Shown: positions 27,444-35,816 of the stretch, piece after piece
How positions within the stretch are numbered: position 1 is the stretch's first letter
Layout of the letters: every line of letters begins with the position of its first letter
Source: Corynebacterium nuruki S6-4
GTDB taxonomy: Bacteria > Actinomycetota > Actinomycetes > Mycobacteriales > Mycobacteriaceae
Direction: 5' to 3'
Length of the DNA: 64,000 bases
Assembly (NCBI RefSeq): GCF_007970465.1
Contig: NZ_CP042429.1
Location: forward strand, 2,232,001-2,296,000
Program-made: the position numbers and the translations under genes
Notes under the pieces: model-generated
The model's input: only the letters and a program-made list of their open reading frames with translations
Databases searched by the model: none
Told to the model about the DNA's origin: nothing

Positions 27444-28535
27444 ATGACCTCACTGTTCGCTCCGCTCACCGCCGGAGATCTGCACCTCGACAACCGCATC
27501 ACCATGGCACCGCTGACCCGGCAGCGCGCCGGGGAGGACGGCATCCCGTCCGACCTGCACGTGGACTACTACAGCCAGCGCGCCTCGGCCGGGCTCGTCG
27601 TCACCGAGGGCACGTTCCCGGCGTTCTCCTGCCGCGCCTTCCCCGGCCAGGCCGGTATCGCCGACGAGGCGCAGGCCGCCGGCTGGGCGCGGGTCGCCGA
27701 GGCGGTGCACGCCGCCGGCGGAACGCTCGTCATGCAGATCATGCACGGCGGCCGCACCAGCCATCCTGACCTGCTGCGCGGCGGGGAGCCCGAGGCTCCC
27801 AGCGCGATCGGCACCGGTGGCCCGGTCCGCGGCTTCTCGGGCAAGCTCGACGGCGTGGTCCCCCGCGCGCTGGGCACCGAGGAGATCCCGCGCATCATCG
27901 ACGAGTTCGTCGTCGCCGCCCGCCGCGCCGTCGATGCCGGGGTGGACGGCGTGGAGATCCACGGCGCAAACGGCTACCTGCTGCACGAGTTCACCGCCGC
28001 GTCCTCGAACCACCGCACCGACGGTTACGGCGGGTCGCCGGAGAACCGGGCGCGGCTGACCGTCGAGGTGGTGCGTGCCGTCGCCGCCGAGATCGGGGCC
28101 GGACGCACCGGTCTGCGGATCTCCCCGGAGCACGGGGTCCAGGGCGCGACCGAGGACGACCGGGCCGACGTGCTCGCGACCTACGGTGCGCTGCTCGACG
28201 GGATCGCCGGCATCGGTGGCACCGACGGCACGGGCATCGCCTACCTCTCGGTGCTGCACGCCGACATCGACGGCGACCTCGTCGCGGACCTGCGCTCCCG
28301 CTTCGGCGGCGCATTCCTGCTCAACAGCGGGTTCGGGCACGTCACCGATCTCGCCGAGGCCCGGCACATCGTCGAGGACGACCGGGCGGACGCCGCGGTG
28401 GTGGGCCGCGAGCTCATCGCCAACCCCGACCTGGTGCGCCGGTGGCGCGACGGACTGGAGCTCAACACGCCCGACCCGTCGACGTTCTACGTCGGCGGCG
28501 CGCACGGCTACACGGATTACGCTTTCGCGCGGTAG
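27444..28535 (+). CDS. Old Yellow Enzyme family ene-reductase
   Basis: A 363-residue FMN-dependent oxidoreductase of the NemA/OYE class, a TIM barrel that reduces activated C=C bonds, nitrate esters or quinone-like electrophiles using NADPH. Family marks are LHLDNRITMAPLTRQRA at the start, QIMHGGRTSHPD, the active-site pair in GVEIHGANGYLLHEF (His and Asn), SSNHRTDGYGGSPENRARL, and the phosphate-binding end (LNSGFGH, AAVVGRELIANPDLVRRW). Length is normal for the family. It ends close to the convergent arsO gene. Its role is probably detoxification, although the link to the neighbouring ars genes is only positional. Confidence 0.92.
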   Translation: MTSLFAPLTAGDLHLDNRITMAPLTRQRAGEDGIPSDLHVDYYSQRASAGLVVTEGTFPAFSCRAFPGQAGIADEAQAAGWARVAEAVHAAGGTLVMQIMHGGRTSHPDLLRGGEPEAPSAIGTGGPVRGFSGKLDGVVPRALGTEEIPRIIDEFVVAARRAVDAGVDGVEIHGANGYLLHEFTAASSNHRTDGYGGSPENRARLTVEVVRAVAAEIGAGRTGLRISPEHGVQGATEDDRADVLATYGALLDGIAGIGGTDGTGIAYLSVLHADIDGDLVADLRSRFGGAFLLNSGFGHVTDLAEARHIVEDDRADAAVVGRELIANPDLVRRWRDGLELNTPDPSTFYVGGAHGYTDYAFAR

Positions 28536-28578
28536 CCGGCTGCGCCCGGGGTGCCGTGCGCTCCGACCGTGATCGTGG

Positions 28579-29628
28579 TCAGGGTTGCGTGGCGGTCCCG
28601 GTGGCGATCTCGCCGGCGACCTGCTTCGCGTACATTCCCACCCCGGTGATCGTCGCCGCACCGGGGCCGACCAGGTCCCCGTAGCCCACCAGGTGCAGTC
28701 CCGGCTGCCGGGGGATCCCGTGGGAGAGCAGGCTCCGGAACGGGCCGAGGGCGGGGCGGAAACCGGTGCACCAGATGAGGTGGTCGGTGGCGATGTCGTC
28801 GAGGGAATCCACCATCGGTGTGGCGGTGAGCAGTCCGGCATCACGGGCGCGACGGACTGCGGGGACCATGACGATGTCGCCGAGGGAGGTGTCCGCCCCC
28901 GGATCCGGTTCACCGCGCGCCACGGTCAGGGCGCGGCTCCGGTTGCGGCGGAACAGTGCCCGCCCGTCGACGTCGTCCGGCATCCACCGGGGAGGATGCC
29001 TCGTGTACCAGGTCACGGGGTTGCCGCTGCCGGTTCCTCCGTCCCCGGACTCCGCCGCGGCGAGGGCCAGCTCGGCGGCGATCTGCGCCCCGGAGTTCGC
29101 GCCGCCGACGACGGCCACCGTCGATCCCCGGAACGCGGCTGGACCGGGGTAGGTCACCGTGTGCCACTGCCGGCCGCCGAAGGTGCCGGGCAGGGCGGGG
29201 ACGAACGGGGCGGACCAGGTGCCCGTGGCGGCGACGACGTGCGGTGCGGTCCAGGTCCGGGGGCCGGTGTCTGTCATCCCGTGGACTGTGTAGCGTCCTG
29301 CCGACCAGGTCACCCCGGTGACGTGCACCGGACGCTCCACCGTGAATCCGTAGCGGGCCTCGTAGGAGGCGAGATAGTCGACGACATGCGTGGCCGGCGG
29401 GAAGCCGTCGTAGCGGGGCATCGGACGTCCGGGCAGGTTCGAGAATTCGGCGGTGGAGAACAACCGGAGCGACGGCCAGGCGTGCCGCCACGCCCCGCCC
29501 GGGCCCGGCTGATCGTCGAGGATGACGAACGGGACGCCCGCGCGACGCAGATAGAAGGCGGTGGCGAGCCCGGCCTGGCCGCCACCGACGATGACGGCGG
29601 TGGGCTGCTGTGTGTCTGGGGTGGTCAC
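28579..29628 (-). CDS. arsO: ArsO-type flavin monooxygenase of the ars cluster
   Basis: A 349-residue FAD/NADPH oxidoreductase. The FAD site is VIVGGGQAGLATAFYLRRAG near the N-terminus and the NADPH site is VAVVGGANSGAQIAAELALA in the middle. ATGTWSAPFVPALPGTF is the flavin-containing-monooxygenase-like linker. The late HLIWCTGFRPALGPF and LVGYGDLVGPGAATITGVG complete the fold. Proteins of this kind next to arsR and acr3 are named ArsO in actinobacteria; their proposed role is oxidation of arsenic compounds or supply of redox power, not firmly shown. It starts with GTG at 29628, only four bases after the arsR stop, so the two are co-transcribed and probably translationally coupled. Confidence 0.85.
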   Translation of the reverse strand: MTTPDTQQPTAVIVGGGQAGLATAFYLRRAGVPFVILDDQPGPGGAWRHAWPSLRLFSTAEFSNLPGRPMPRYDGFPPATHVVDYLASYEARYGFTVERPVHVTGVTWSAGRYTVHGMTDTGPRTWTAPHVVAATGTWSAPFVPALPGTFGGRQWHTVTYPGPAAFRGSTVAVVGGANSGAQIAAELALAAAESGDGGTGSGNPVTWYTRHPPRWMPDDVDGRALFRRNRSRALTVARGEPDPGADTSLGDIVMVPAVRRARDAGLLTATPMVDSLDDIATDHLIWCTGFRPALGPFRSLLSHGIPRQPGLHLVGYGDLVGPGAATITGVGMYAKQVAGEIATGTATQP

Positions 29629-29632
29629 GGTC

Positions 29633-29971
29633 TCAGCCGATCTGCAGGACGCGACGGAGTGCGGTGAAAGGTTCCGGACGGACCCGGTGGAGGACGCGCC
29701 GACCGTCCCGGATGCGGTCCAGCAGGCCGACGTCGACGAGCTTCTTCAGGTGGTGGGAGACGGTCGGCTGGCTCAGCCCGACCGCCGTCGTCAGGTCACC
29801 GACAGTGACCGGAGCGCAGCCGCCGGCGGCGATCTCGGAGAGAATGCGCAGGCGGGCGGGGTCGGCGAGGGCGGTGAACAGTCCGGCGTACCGGGTCGCG
29901 TCGTCCGGGGACAGTGGTCCGGTACCGAGACTGCAGCAGTCGGCGTCCGGAGAGTTCGGAGGAATGGGCAC
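29633..29971 (-). CDS. arsR: ArsR-type arsenic-responsive repressor
   Basis: A 112-residue winged-helix repressor of the ArsR/SmtB family. The recognition helix lies in VGDLTTAVGLSQPTVSHHLK, and the beta-wing in GLLDRIRDGRRVLHRV. Cysteines are at 12, 13 (DADCCSLG) and 52 (AAGGCAPV). This spacing is that of the C. glutamicum ArsR As(III) site (Cys15, Cys16, Cys55), and differs from the E. coli helix-based CxC site. It should release DNA when arsenite or antimonite binds, derepressing both arsR-arsO and the divergent acr3-arsC. The palindrome at 29994-30009, just upstream, is the likely operator. Confidence 0.93.
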   Translation of the reverse strand: MPIPPNSPDADCCSLGTGPLSPDDATRYAGLFTALADPARLRILSEIAAGGCAPVTVGDLTTAVGLSQPTVSHHLKKLVDVGLLDRIRDGRRVLHRVRPEPFTALRRVLQIG

Positions 29972-29993
29972 GGGTCCAGAGTACCCGTGACAT

Positions 29994-30009
29994 ATTGACG
30001 GGTGTCAAT
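29994..30009. promoter_or_regulatory. Putative ArsR operator
   Basis: The perfect palindrome ATTGAC-GGGT-GTCAAT lies between divergent arsR and acr3. Its TTGAC/GTCAA halves are like those of known ArsR-family sites, and its place near both transcript starts fits dual repression. Confidence 0.7.
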
Positions 30010-30089
30010 GATTCGGCTACTGTCCGGTCCGTTACCTGTTCGGCCGGGGGGTGTCCCCCGGACAATCCGATGGAAGAAGGCCTGTCCCC

Positions 30090-31169
30090 GTGTCGCTCAC
30101 CGACCGGCTCCTGCCGGTGTGGATCATCCTCGCCATGGCCACCGGCCTGCTGCTCAGCCGCACCGGACTGGCGGACGTGCTCGGGGCCTCCGAGATCGCC
30201 GGAGTCTCGCTGCCTGTCGCCGTCGGTCTGCTCGTCATGATGTACCCGCCACTGGCCAAGGTCCGCTACGACACGGCCGGGCGGATCGCCGCCGACCGGC
30301 GGCTGATGGCGGTATCCCTCACCCTCAACTGGCTCGTCGGGCCGGCAGTGATGTTCGCCCTCGCCTGGCTGTTCCTGCCCGACCAGCCGGAACTGCGCAC
30401 CGGGCTCGTCATCGTCGGCCTGGCCCGCTGCATCGCCATGGTGCTCATCTGGTCCGAGCTCGCGTGCGGGGACCGGGAGACCACGGCCGTGCTGGTCGCG
30501 GTGAACTCGGTGTTCCAGGTCCTCATGTTCGGCGCCCTCGGCTGGTTCTACCTGCAGGTGCTGCCGTCGTGGCTGGGGCTGGACACGACCTCGGCGGAGT
30601 TCTCCTTCCTCGCGATCGCCGGCTCGGTGCTCGTCTTCCTCGGCATCCCGCTGCTCGCCGGTGCCGCCTCCCGGCTGCTCGGCGAGCGACTCCGTGGCCG
30701 CCGCTGGTACGAGGACGTGTTCCTGCCGCGTGTCTCCCCGCTCGCGCTGCTCGGGCTGCTGTACACCATCGTGGTCCTGTTCACCCTGCAGGGACGCCAG
30801 GTCGCCGACGACCCGTGGGCGGTCGTCCGTGTCGCCCTGCCGCTGGTGGTGTACTTCGCCGTCATGCCGGCACTCGCACTGGCACTGTCCCGCGCGGTCG
30901 GACTGGGGTACGCCCGGTCGACCTCGGTGGCCTTCACCGCGGCGGGCAACAACTTCGAACTCGCCATCGCCGTGGCGGTCGGCACGTTCGGTGCGGACTC
31001 CGGCCAGGCACTCGCCGGCACTGTCGGGCCACTCATCGAAGTACCGGTGCTGGTCGGGCTGGTCTACGTTGTCCGGCGTCTCGGCCCGGTGCTCTTCCCC
31101 GGCGACCCGACCCTGCCGTCGGGCCGCACGGCGTCCACCCCGTCCCCCGTTCCGACCACCACGGAGTAA
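30090..31169 (+). CDS. acr3: Arsenite efflux permease ACR3
   Basis: A 359-residue integral membrane carrier with about ten helices that exports arsenite, driven by the proton gradient. The conserved cysteine lies in GLARCIAMVLIWSELACGDRE, and the conserved NNFELAIAVAVGTFG helix carries the key Asn and Glu. TLNWLVGPAVMFALAWLFL is also typical of the ACR3 family. I chose the GTG at 30090 with GAAGAAGG upstream rather than an earlier in-frame start, because it gives the usual short N-terminus before helix 1. arsC follows eight bases after the stop, so they form an operon under the shared ArsR operator. Confidence 0.92.
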   Translation: MSLTDRLLPVWIILAMATGLLLSRTGLADVLGASEIAGVSLPVAVGLLVMMYPPLAKVRYDTAGRIAADRRLMAVSLTLNWLVGPAVMFALAWLFLPDQPELRTGLVIVGLARCIAMVLIWSELACGDRETTAVLVAVNSVFQVLMFGALGWFYLQVLPSWLGLDTTSAEFSFLAIAGSVLVFLGIPLLAGAASRLLGERLRGRRWYEDVFLPRVSPLALLGLLYTIVVLFTLQGRQVADDPWAVVRVALPLVVYFAVMPALALALSRAVGLGYARSTSVAFTAAGNNFELAIAVAVGTFGADSGQALAGTVGPLIEVPVLVGLVYVVRRLGPVLFPGDPTLPSGRTASTPSPVPTTTE

Positions 31170-31177
31170 GCGAAGCC

Positions 31178-31654
31178 ATGGGCATCACTGACCACACCCC
31201 GTCTCACACCCCGTCGGTCCTCTTCGTCTGCGTGAGCAACGCCGGCAAGTCCCGGATGGCCGGCGCGCTGGCCGAGAACATCCTCGCCACCACGGGAGGA
31301 CGCCTCGACGTGCACTCCGCCGGAACCCGACCCGGAACCACCGCGAACGCGGAATCCGTCGCCGCCCTCGCCGAGATCGGTGTCGCCGCACCTGCGACTC
31401 CGCCACAGCCGGTCGACCCCGACCTGCTGCGCACCGTGGACCGGGTCGTCCTGCTCGGCACCGGGGCACAGCTCAGCCTGCCCGAGGACGCCCACGGCAC
31501 CCTGGAACGCTGGGTCACCGACGAGCCCTCGGCCCGGGGGATCAGTGGCATGGAACGGATGCGGCTGGTCCGCGACGACATCGCCGCCCGGGTCAGTGAC
31601 CTGGTCAGGGATATGACCGGCGAGAGGGCCGGCGGCGATGACCGGCGGCGATGA
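31178..31654 (+). CDS. arsC: Arsenate reductase, low-molecular-weight phosphatase fold
   Basis: A 158-residue thiol arsenate reductase. The active-site loop is VLFVCVSNAGKSRMAGALAE, carrying the nucleophilic Cys of the low-molecular-weight phosphatase-like fold. It lacks the paired resolving cysteines of thioredoxin-coupled ArsC, in line with the mycothiol/mycoredoxin-dependent type known from C. glutamicum (inference). The C-terminal part has GISGMERMRLVRDDIAARV. It reduces As(V) to As(III), which ACR3 then exports. The gene follows acr3 closely. A larger reading frame that starts over acr3 is an out-of-frame artefact. Downstream lies a dispersed palindromic repeat that may end the transcript. 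Confidence 0.9.
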   Translation: MGITDHTPSHTPSVLFVCVSNAGKSRMAGALAENILATTGGRLDVHSAGTRPGTTANAESVAALAEIGVAAPATPPQPVDPDLLRTVDRVVLLGTGAQLSLPEDAHGTLERWVTDEPSARGISGMERMRLVRDDIAARVSDLVRDMTGERAGGDDRRR

Positions 31655-31691
31655 GGTCGGCCGGTCCGCTGACGGTTCCCGGTCAGGCCTC

Positions 31692-31777
31692 GAAAAGTAT
31701 TACCACCCCGACGGTCCCCGACGAGACATTTCCGCAGGTCACGAAAAGTGTTACCGAGCGGAACCGGTAACACTTCC
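31692..31777. repeat. Dispersed palindromic repeat, copy A
   Basis: An 86-bp element begins GAAAAGTATTACC and ends GGTAACACTTCC, with an inner GAAAAGTGTTACC (31743-31755). Read in the opposite orientation, copy B at 48755-48841 aligns along its whole length at about two thirds identity by hand count, with both ends and an inner CAGGTC conserved. It sits after arsC and before the 3' end of the convergent copA gene. Confidence 0.65.
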
Positions 31778-31826
31778 GGATCCCCGTCACGGGGCCCGGC
31801 GGGGGATCCCCGCCGGATGGTCGGGC

Positions 31827-31894
31827 CGAACGGATCGACCCTGATCCGTTCGCCGGCGACGCGGCCAGGAACGGATCGACCCTTGTCCGTTCCT
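31827..31894. repeat. Tandem hairpins with a 15-bp direct repeat
   Basis: GAACGGATCGACCCT occurs at 31828-31842 and 31869-31883, 41 bases apart. Each copy forms a hairpin: CGAACGGATC/GATCCGTTCG (31827-31852) and AGGAACGGA/TCCGTTCCT (31867-31894). A third AGGAACGGA (31908-31916) runs into the copA stop. Probably termination for the convergent arsC and copA transcripts. Confidence 0.6.
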
Positions 31895-31905
31895 CACGGT
31901 GCCGG

Positions 31906-34266
31906 TCAGGAACGGACTGAGCGGAAACCGCGCAGCCGCAGCGAGTTGGAGACCACGAACACCGAGGAGAACGCCATCGCGATCCCGGCGAGCATCGGGT
32001 TGAGCAGCCCGAACGCCGCCACCGGGATGAGGGCCACGTTGTAGGCGAAGGCCCAGAACAGGTTGCCGTGGATGGTGCGCAGGGTCCTGCGGGACAGTCG
32101 GACGGCGTCCACCGCGGAGCGCAGGTCGTTGTTCATCAGGGTGATGTCACCGGCCTCGATGGCCACGTCGGTGCCGGAACCCATCGCCAGGCCCAGGTCG
32201 GCCTTCGCCAGGGCGGCGGCGTCATTGACGCCGTCGCCGACCATCGCGACATTCTTCCCGGCGTCCTGCAGGGCGCTGATCCGCTCGACCTTCTGCTCCG
32301 GGCGTACCCCGGCAATGACGTTGTCCGGGTCGATACCGACCTCGGCGGCGACGGCCTCCGCCGCACCCGCGTTGTCACCGGTGAGCAGCACCGGGGTCAG
32401 CCCGAGTCCCCGGAACTCGGCGACGGCCGCCGCGGAACCGGGCTTGACGGTGTCCCGCACGGTGACCACGCCGGCCGGCGTGCCGTCGACGGTGACGAGC
32501 ACCGGGGTGGCGCCGTCGGCCTGCGCGCCGGTGAACGCCTCACGCAGCGGGGCCGGCAGGGCACCCGGCGAGTCCGGACGCCCCACCTCGACCGTGCGCC
32601 CCTCAACGGAACCTGTCACGCCGTGACCTGCGGTGGAGGAGAAATCGGTGACCTCGGGGACGCTGCCCTCCCCGCCCTCCTCTTCCGCGGCGGCGACGAC
32701 CGCCGTCGCGATCGGGTGCTCGGAGCCGGCCTCCACCGCCGCGGCGAGCCGGAGGATGTCAGCGTCCGCCACGCGGTCACCGGTGACCCCGGTGACCGCC
32801 ATGACACCGGTGGTGACCGTCCCGGTCTTGTCCATGACGACCGTGTCGACGCGCCGGGTGGACTCCAGCACCTCCGGCCCCTTGATCAGCAGCCCCAGCT
32901 GGGCGCCGCGGCCGGTGCCGACGAGCAGTGCGGTCGGTGTGGCCAGGCCCAGGGCACAAGGGCAGGCGATGATGAGGACAGCGACGGCGGCGGTGAAGGC
33001 GGCGGAGACCTCCGCCCCGCCGGCGAGGTGTGCGATCAACGTGATGACGGCGACGGCCATGACGACCGGCACGAAGACCTGTGAGATCCGGTCGACGAGC
33101 CGCTGGACCGGTGCCTTGGCGGCCTGGGCGTCGGCGACGAGTGCCGCCATCTGCGCGAGGGTGGAGTCCGCCCCGGTGCGGGTGACCTTCACGAGCAGTC
33201 GGCCGGAGGTGTTCACCGTCGCCCCGGTGACCGTGGAGCCGACGGTGACCTCCACCGGCACGGATTCGCCGGTGAGCATCGATTCGTCGACGGCGGAGGT
33301 GCCGTCGGTGACCTCACCGTCGGCGGCGATCTTCTCGCCGGGGCGCACGATGATCACGTCCCCGACCTGCACCCGGGCGACCGGGATGCGGACCTCGTGA
33401 CCGTCGCGCAGCACGGCGGCGTCCTTCGCGCCCATGTCGAGCAGTGCGCGCAGCGCCTCGGAGGAGCGTCCCTTCGCCCGGTTCTCGAACCACCGGCCGA
33501 GCAGCAGGAAGACGATGACCACACCGACGGACTCGAGGTAGATCTCGTCCATGCCGTGGGTGTCGCCGGGGCGGAAGAGGTGCATCTCCATCGTCATGCC
33601 GGTCATCCCGGCGTTGCCGAGGAACAGGGCCCACAGGCTCCACAGGTAGGCGGCGGTGGTTCCGAGGGAGACCAGCGTGTCCATGGTGAATGCGCCGTGG
33701 CGCAGGTTGACCAGGGTGGCGCGGTGGAACGGGGCGCCGCCCCAGAAGTACACCGGGGAGATCATCGTCAGCGCGGCCCACTGCCAGTTGTCGAACTGCA
33801 GGGCGGGGATCATGCTGACCAGCACGACGGGGAACGCGAGGACCGCGGAGATGATCGCGCGTTTCTTCAGGTCACCAGCCTCGGCGTCCCGGGCGGCGTC
33901 CACCTTCGCCTGGCCGGTGGCCGCCGGCAGTCCGGACGCCGCCTCCCGGTCGTCAGAACTGTCGTCCTCACCGGCGTCGTCGGTGCTGTCGGCGAGTGTG
34001 AATGCGTCGTAGCCGGTCTTGCGGACGGTCGCGATGACGTCGTCCGGGGTGGTCTTCGCCGGATCGTAGCCGACCTGGGCGGATTCGGTGGCGAAGTTGA
34101 CGGTGGCGTCCACCCCGTCCATCCGGTTGAGCTTGCGCTCGATGCGGGCGGAGCAGGAGGTGCAGGTCATCCCCGTGACGCCGAGGTCGAGCTGGACCAG
34201 ATCGACGGGGTCGACGGCCGGTTCCGTCGGTTGGTCCGGTGCGGCGACCGCTGCCTGCTGTGTCAT
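31906..34266 (-). CDS. copA: Copper-exporting P1B-type ATPase
   Basis: A 786-residue heavy-metal P-type ATPase. The N-terminal HMA domain has the metal site GMTCTSC (~residues 32-38). The actuator domain has [12 protein letters not shown]. The ion-binding helix has CPC in [20 protein letters not shown], which is typical of Cu(I) transporters. The phosphorylation site is DKTGTVTTG, the nucleotide-binding domain has the SEHPIATAV histidine motif, and the hinge is [20 protein letters not shown]. Of several MetHis residues, [20 protein letters not shown] in an early membrane loop adds a Met/His-rich extracytosolic segment. It pumps cytosolic copper outward using ATP. copZ lies 24 bases upstream in the same operon. 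Confidence 0.95.
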   Translation of the reverse strand: MTQQAAVAAPDQPTEPAVDPVDLVQLDLGVTGMTCTSCSARIERKLNRMDGVDATVNFATESAQVGYDPAKTTPDDVIATVRKTGYDAFTLADSTDDAGEDDSSDDREAASGLPAATGQAKVDAARDAEAGDLKKRAIISAVLAFPVVLVSMIPALQFDNWQWAALTMISPVYFWGGAPFHRATLVNLRHGAFTMDTLVSLGTTAAYLWSLWALFLGNAGMTGMTMEMHLFRPGDTHGMDEIYLESVGVVIVFLLLGRWFENRAKGRSSEALRALLDMGAKDAAVLRDGHEVRIPVARVQVGDVIIVRPGEKIAADGEVTDGTSAVDESMLTGESVPVEVTVGSTVTGATVNTSGRLLVKVTRTGADSTLAQMAALVADAQAAKAPVQRLVDRISQVFVPVVMAVAVITLIAHLAGGAEVSAAFTAAVAVLIIACPCALGLATPTALLVGTGRGAQLGLLIKGPEVLESTRRVDTVVMDKTGTVTTGVMAVTGVTGDRVADADILRLAAAVEAGSEHPIATAVVAAAEEEGGEGSVPEVTDFSSTAGHGVTGSVEGRTVEVGRPDSPGALPAPLREAFTGAQADGATPVLVTVDGTPAGVVTVRDTVKPGSAAAVAEFRGLGLTPVLLTGDNAGAAEAVAAEVGIDPDNVIAGVRPEQKVERISALQDAGKNVAMVGDGVNDAAALAKADLGLAMGSGTDVAIEAGDITLMNNDLRSAVDAVRLSRRTLRTIHGNLFWAFAYNVALIPVAAFGLLNPMLAGIAMAFSSVFVVSNSLRLRGFRSVRS

Positions 34267-34290
34267 TGCTGGTCAGTCTTTCTGCGGGTG

Positions 34291-34494
34291 TTACTTGGCG
34301 AGGTCGTAGCCGGCTTCGTCGACGGCGGCGGCGACCTGCTCGTCGGTGAAGCCGTCACCGGTGACGACGACGGCCCCGGTGGCCGGGGTGGCCTCGACGG
34401 CGGTGACGCCCTCGATGGCGCCGACCTCCTCCTCGACGGCGGCCTTGCAGTGTCCGCAGCTCATGCCGGTGACGGTGTAGTTCTTCGTGGCCAT
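34291..34494 (-). CDS. copZ: Copper chaperone CopZ
   Basis: A 67-residue single HMA domain with the metal-binding loop VTGMSCGHCKAAVEEEV (two Cys). It would bind Cu(I) in the cytosol and hand it to the adjacent CopA. Length and the beta-alpha-beta-beta-alpha-beta pattern are standard. The gene is first in the copZ-copA operon; the ATG at 34494 is preceded by GAAAGGACGACC. The promoter region upstream contains a CsoR-like operator at 34559-34575. Confidence 0.95.
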   Translation of the reverse strand: MATKNYTVTGMSCGHCKAAVEEEVGAIEGVTAVEATPATGAVVVTGDGFTDEQVAAAVDEAGYDLAK

Positions 34495-34558
34495 GGTGGT
34501 CGTCCTTTCGGTCAGGGTGGGGCGGGGACAGTCCCGCGTCCCGTACCGTTCCGACGGT

Positions 34559-34575
34559 ATACCCCCTAGGGGTAT
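34559..34575. promoter_or_regulatory. CsoR-like copper operator 1
   Basis: ATACCCCCTAGGGGTAT has 7-bp arms ATACCCC/GGGGTAT around CTA, a G-tract palindrome of the CsoR kind. It lies between divergent copZ-copA and the first small secreted protein gene, so it may control both. No csoR gene lies in the window. Confidence 0.65.
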
Positions 34576-34696
34576 GTTTCAAGGACGGTGCGGGAGGTGG
34601 TGCACCGGCGCGGGGGTGCCGGGACCGGCCCTGCGACGTCATGATGTGGGGTGAGCGGGGCACCGTGCCCTGCGTCTGTCCGAAGAGAGGAACATC

Positions 34697-35029
34697 ATGT
34701 ACGGCGAACCTTCATGCACCGTTCGCACGACTCATCACGACCCGGAACATGCCAGGCGGCCCGGCCGCGCGCGGGGGCGGGTCATCGCCGCCACCGCCGC
34801 CACCCTGATCGCCGTCGGGGGCGGCGCCGCTGTCGCCCCGGCCGCTACGGCGCAGGGGCTTCCGGAGCCGGTCCAGACCTCCTACGATGCCCTGCCGCCG
34901 GACGTGCAGTCGATCGTCGGCAGCGTCGCACTCAGCGGGCCTCTCGGTCTCGCCGCGCTCTACTATTTCGTCTGGTGCCCGATCGTCAACGGGCCGTGGA
35001 ACCCGACGCCGGACTCCTGCTCGTTCTGA
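34697..35029 (+). CDS. Small secreted protein, copper-island paralogue 1
   Basis: A 110-residue protein I do not recognise. It opens with MYGEPSCTVRTTHH, then a basic stretch and a hydrophobic export segment (VIAATAATLIAVGGGAAVAP) ending in ATAQ, a good signal-peptidase site. The short mature part has LPEPVQTSYDALPPDVQSIV, a second hydrophobic stretch (GPLGLAALYYFVW) and two cysteines near the end (CPIVNG; DSCSF). It has a close paralogue at 35817, with a 56-base stretch identical at DNA level. It begins across a CsoR-like operator from copZ, so copper regulation is likely. Ribosome-binding site GAGAGGAA precedes the ATG. The function is unknown. Confidence 0.75.
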   Translation: MYGEPSCTVRTTHHDPEHARRPGRARGRVIAATAATLIAVGGGAAVAPAATAQGLPEPVQTSYDALPPDVQSIVGSVALSGPLGLAALYYFVWCPIVNGPWNPTPDSCSF

Positions 35030-35056
35030 CCGGGCACTGCGGCTGAGGGTGTCGAC

Positions 35057-35076
35057 ATAACCCGAGGGGGTATACC
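35057..35076 (+). promoter_or_regulatory. CsoR-like copper operator 2 and promoter
   Basis: ATAACCCGAGGGGGTAT (35057-35073) resembles operator 1 and overlaps a CCGAGGG/CCCTCGG palindrome and a TATACC -10-like hexamer. It lies directly before the DUF1541 lipoprotein gene. Confidence 0.55.
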
Positions 35077-35085
35077 CTCGGCGGC

Positions 35086-35694
35086 ATGAAGTTCTCACGC
35101 ACCCCGGTCCTGGCGTCCCTGATCCTGCTGCCCGCCCTCACCCTCGCCGCGTGCGGGGATGATTCCGACGGGGACGCCGGGGGCCACAGTGCCGCCGAGG
35201 CTCCGTCCACGTCGACCGGTCCCGGAAACACGGACGGTATGGGCGACATGGACATGCACGACCATGCGATGGACGGCGGCGACGCCCCCGCCGGTATCGT
35301 GGACGCCCCCGATCCCGCCTACCCGGTCGGCACCCGGGTCACCGTCACCGCCGACCACATGCCCGGCATGCAGGGGGCGGAAGGCACCGTGACCGGCGCC
35401 TACGCCACCACGGCCTATGCGGTGAGCTACACCCCGACCGACGGTGGCGCCCCGGTGACCGATCACCGGTGGGTGGTGCAGGAGGAGCTGGAGAATCCGG
35501 GCCCTGCCCCGCTCGCCGACGGCACTCCGGTGACGATCGGGGCCGACCACATGTCCGGGATGAAGGGGGCGGCGGGCACGGTGGATTCCTCGATGCAGGG
35601 GACCGTCTACATGGTGGACATCACCACGGCGGACGGCACGACCATGACGAACCACAAGTGGGTCACCGGGGACGAGCTCGCCCCGGCCGGGTAG
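35086..35694 (+). CDS. YdhK-type DUF1541 lipoprotein, copper-associated
   Basis: A 202-residue lipoprotein. The signal peptide ends in a lipobox (LTLAAC), so Cys22 should be lipidated and anchor the protein outside the membrane. A Met/His/Asp-rich stretch follows (GMGDMDMHDHAMDGG, ~residues 50-65). Two DUF1541 repeats come next (YPVGTRVTVTADHMPGMQGA and GTPVTIGADHMSGMKGA, each ending in DHRW or NHKW). The repeated DHM-GM motifs suggest extracytosolic metal binding. DUF1541 (YdhK) genes often sit with copper genes. Here it is preceded by a CsoR-like site and bracketed by the two small secreted paralogues, so the three are likely one copper-responsive group. Binding of copper itself is inference. 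Confidence 0.85.
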   Translation: MKFSRTPVLASLILLPALTLAACGDDSDGDAGGHSAAEAPSTSTGPGNTDGMGDMDMHDHAMDGGDAPAGIVDAPDPAYPVGTRVTVTADHMPGMQGAEGTVTGAYATTAYAVSYTPTDGGAPVTDHRWVVQEELENPGPAPLADGTPVTIGADHMSGMKGAAGTVDSSMQGTVYMVDITTADGTTMTNHKWVTGDELAPAG

Positions 35695-35816
35695 TGCGCG
35701 TCCGTCCGGCGTCCGTCCCAGGGGGTACCGGTGGACTGCGGTGGAGAGCAGGGTGGGGTGGGTGGGGCACAGCATCCCGAACCAGCGTCCCGCACCAGTC
35801 CACCGAGAGGATCATC

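Noticed and set aside
30002..31177. N-terminal extension of the arsC reading frame over acr3
   Set aside because: Out of frame with acr3, no similarity; the real arsC starts at 31178.
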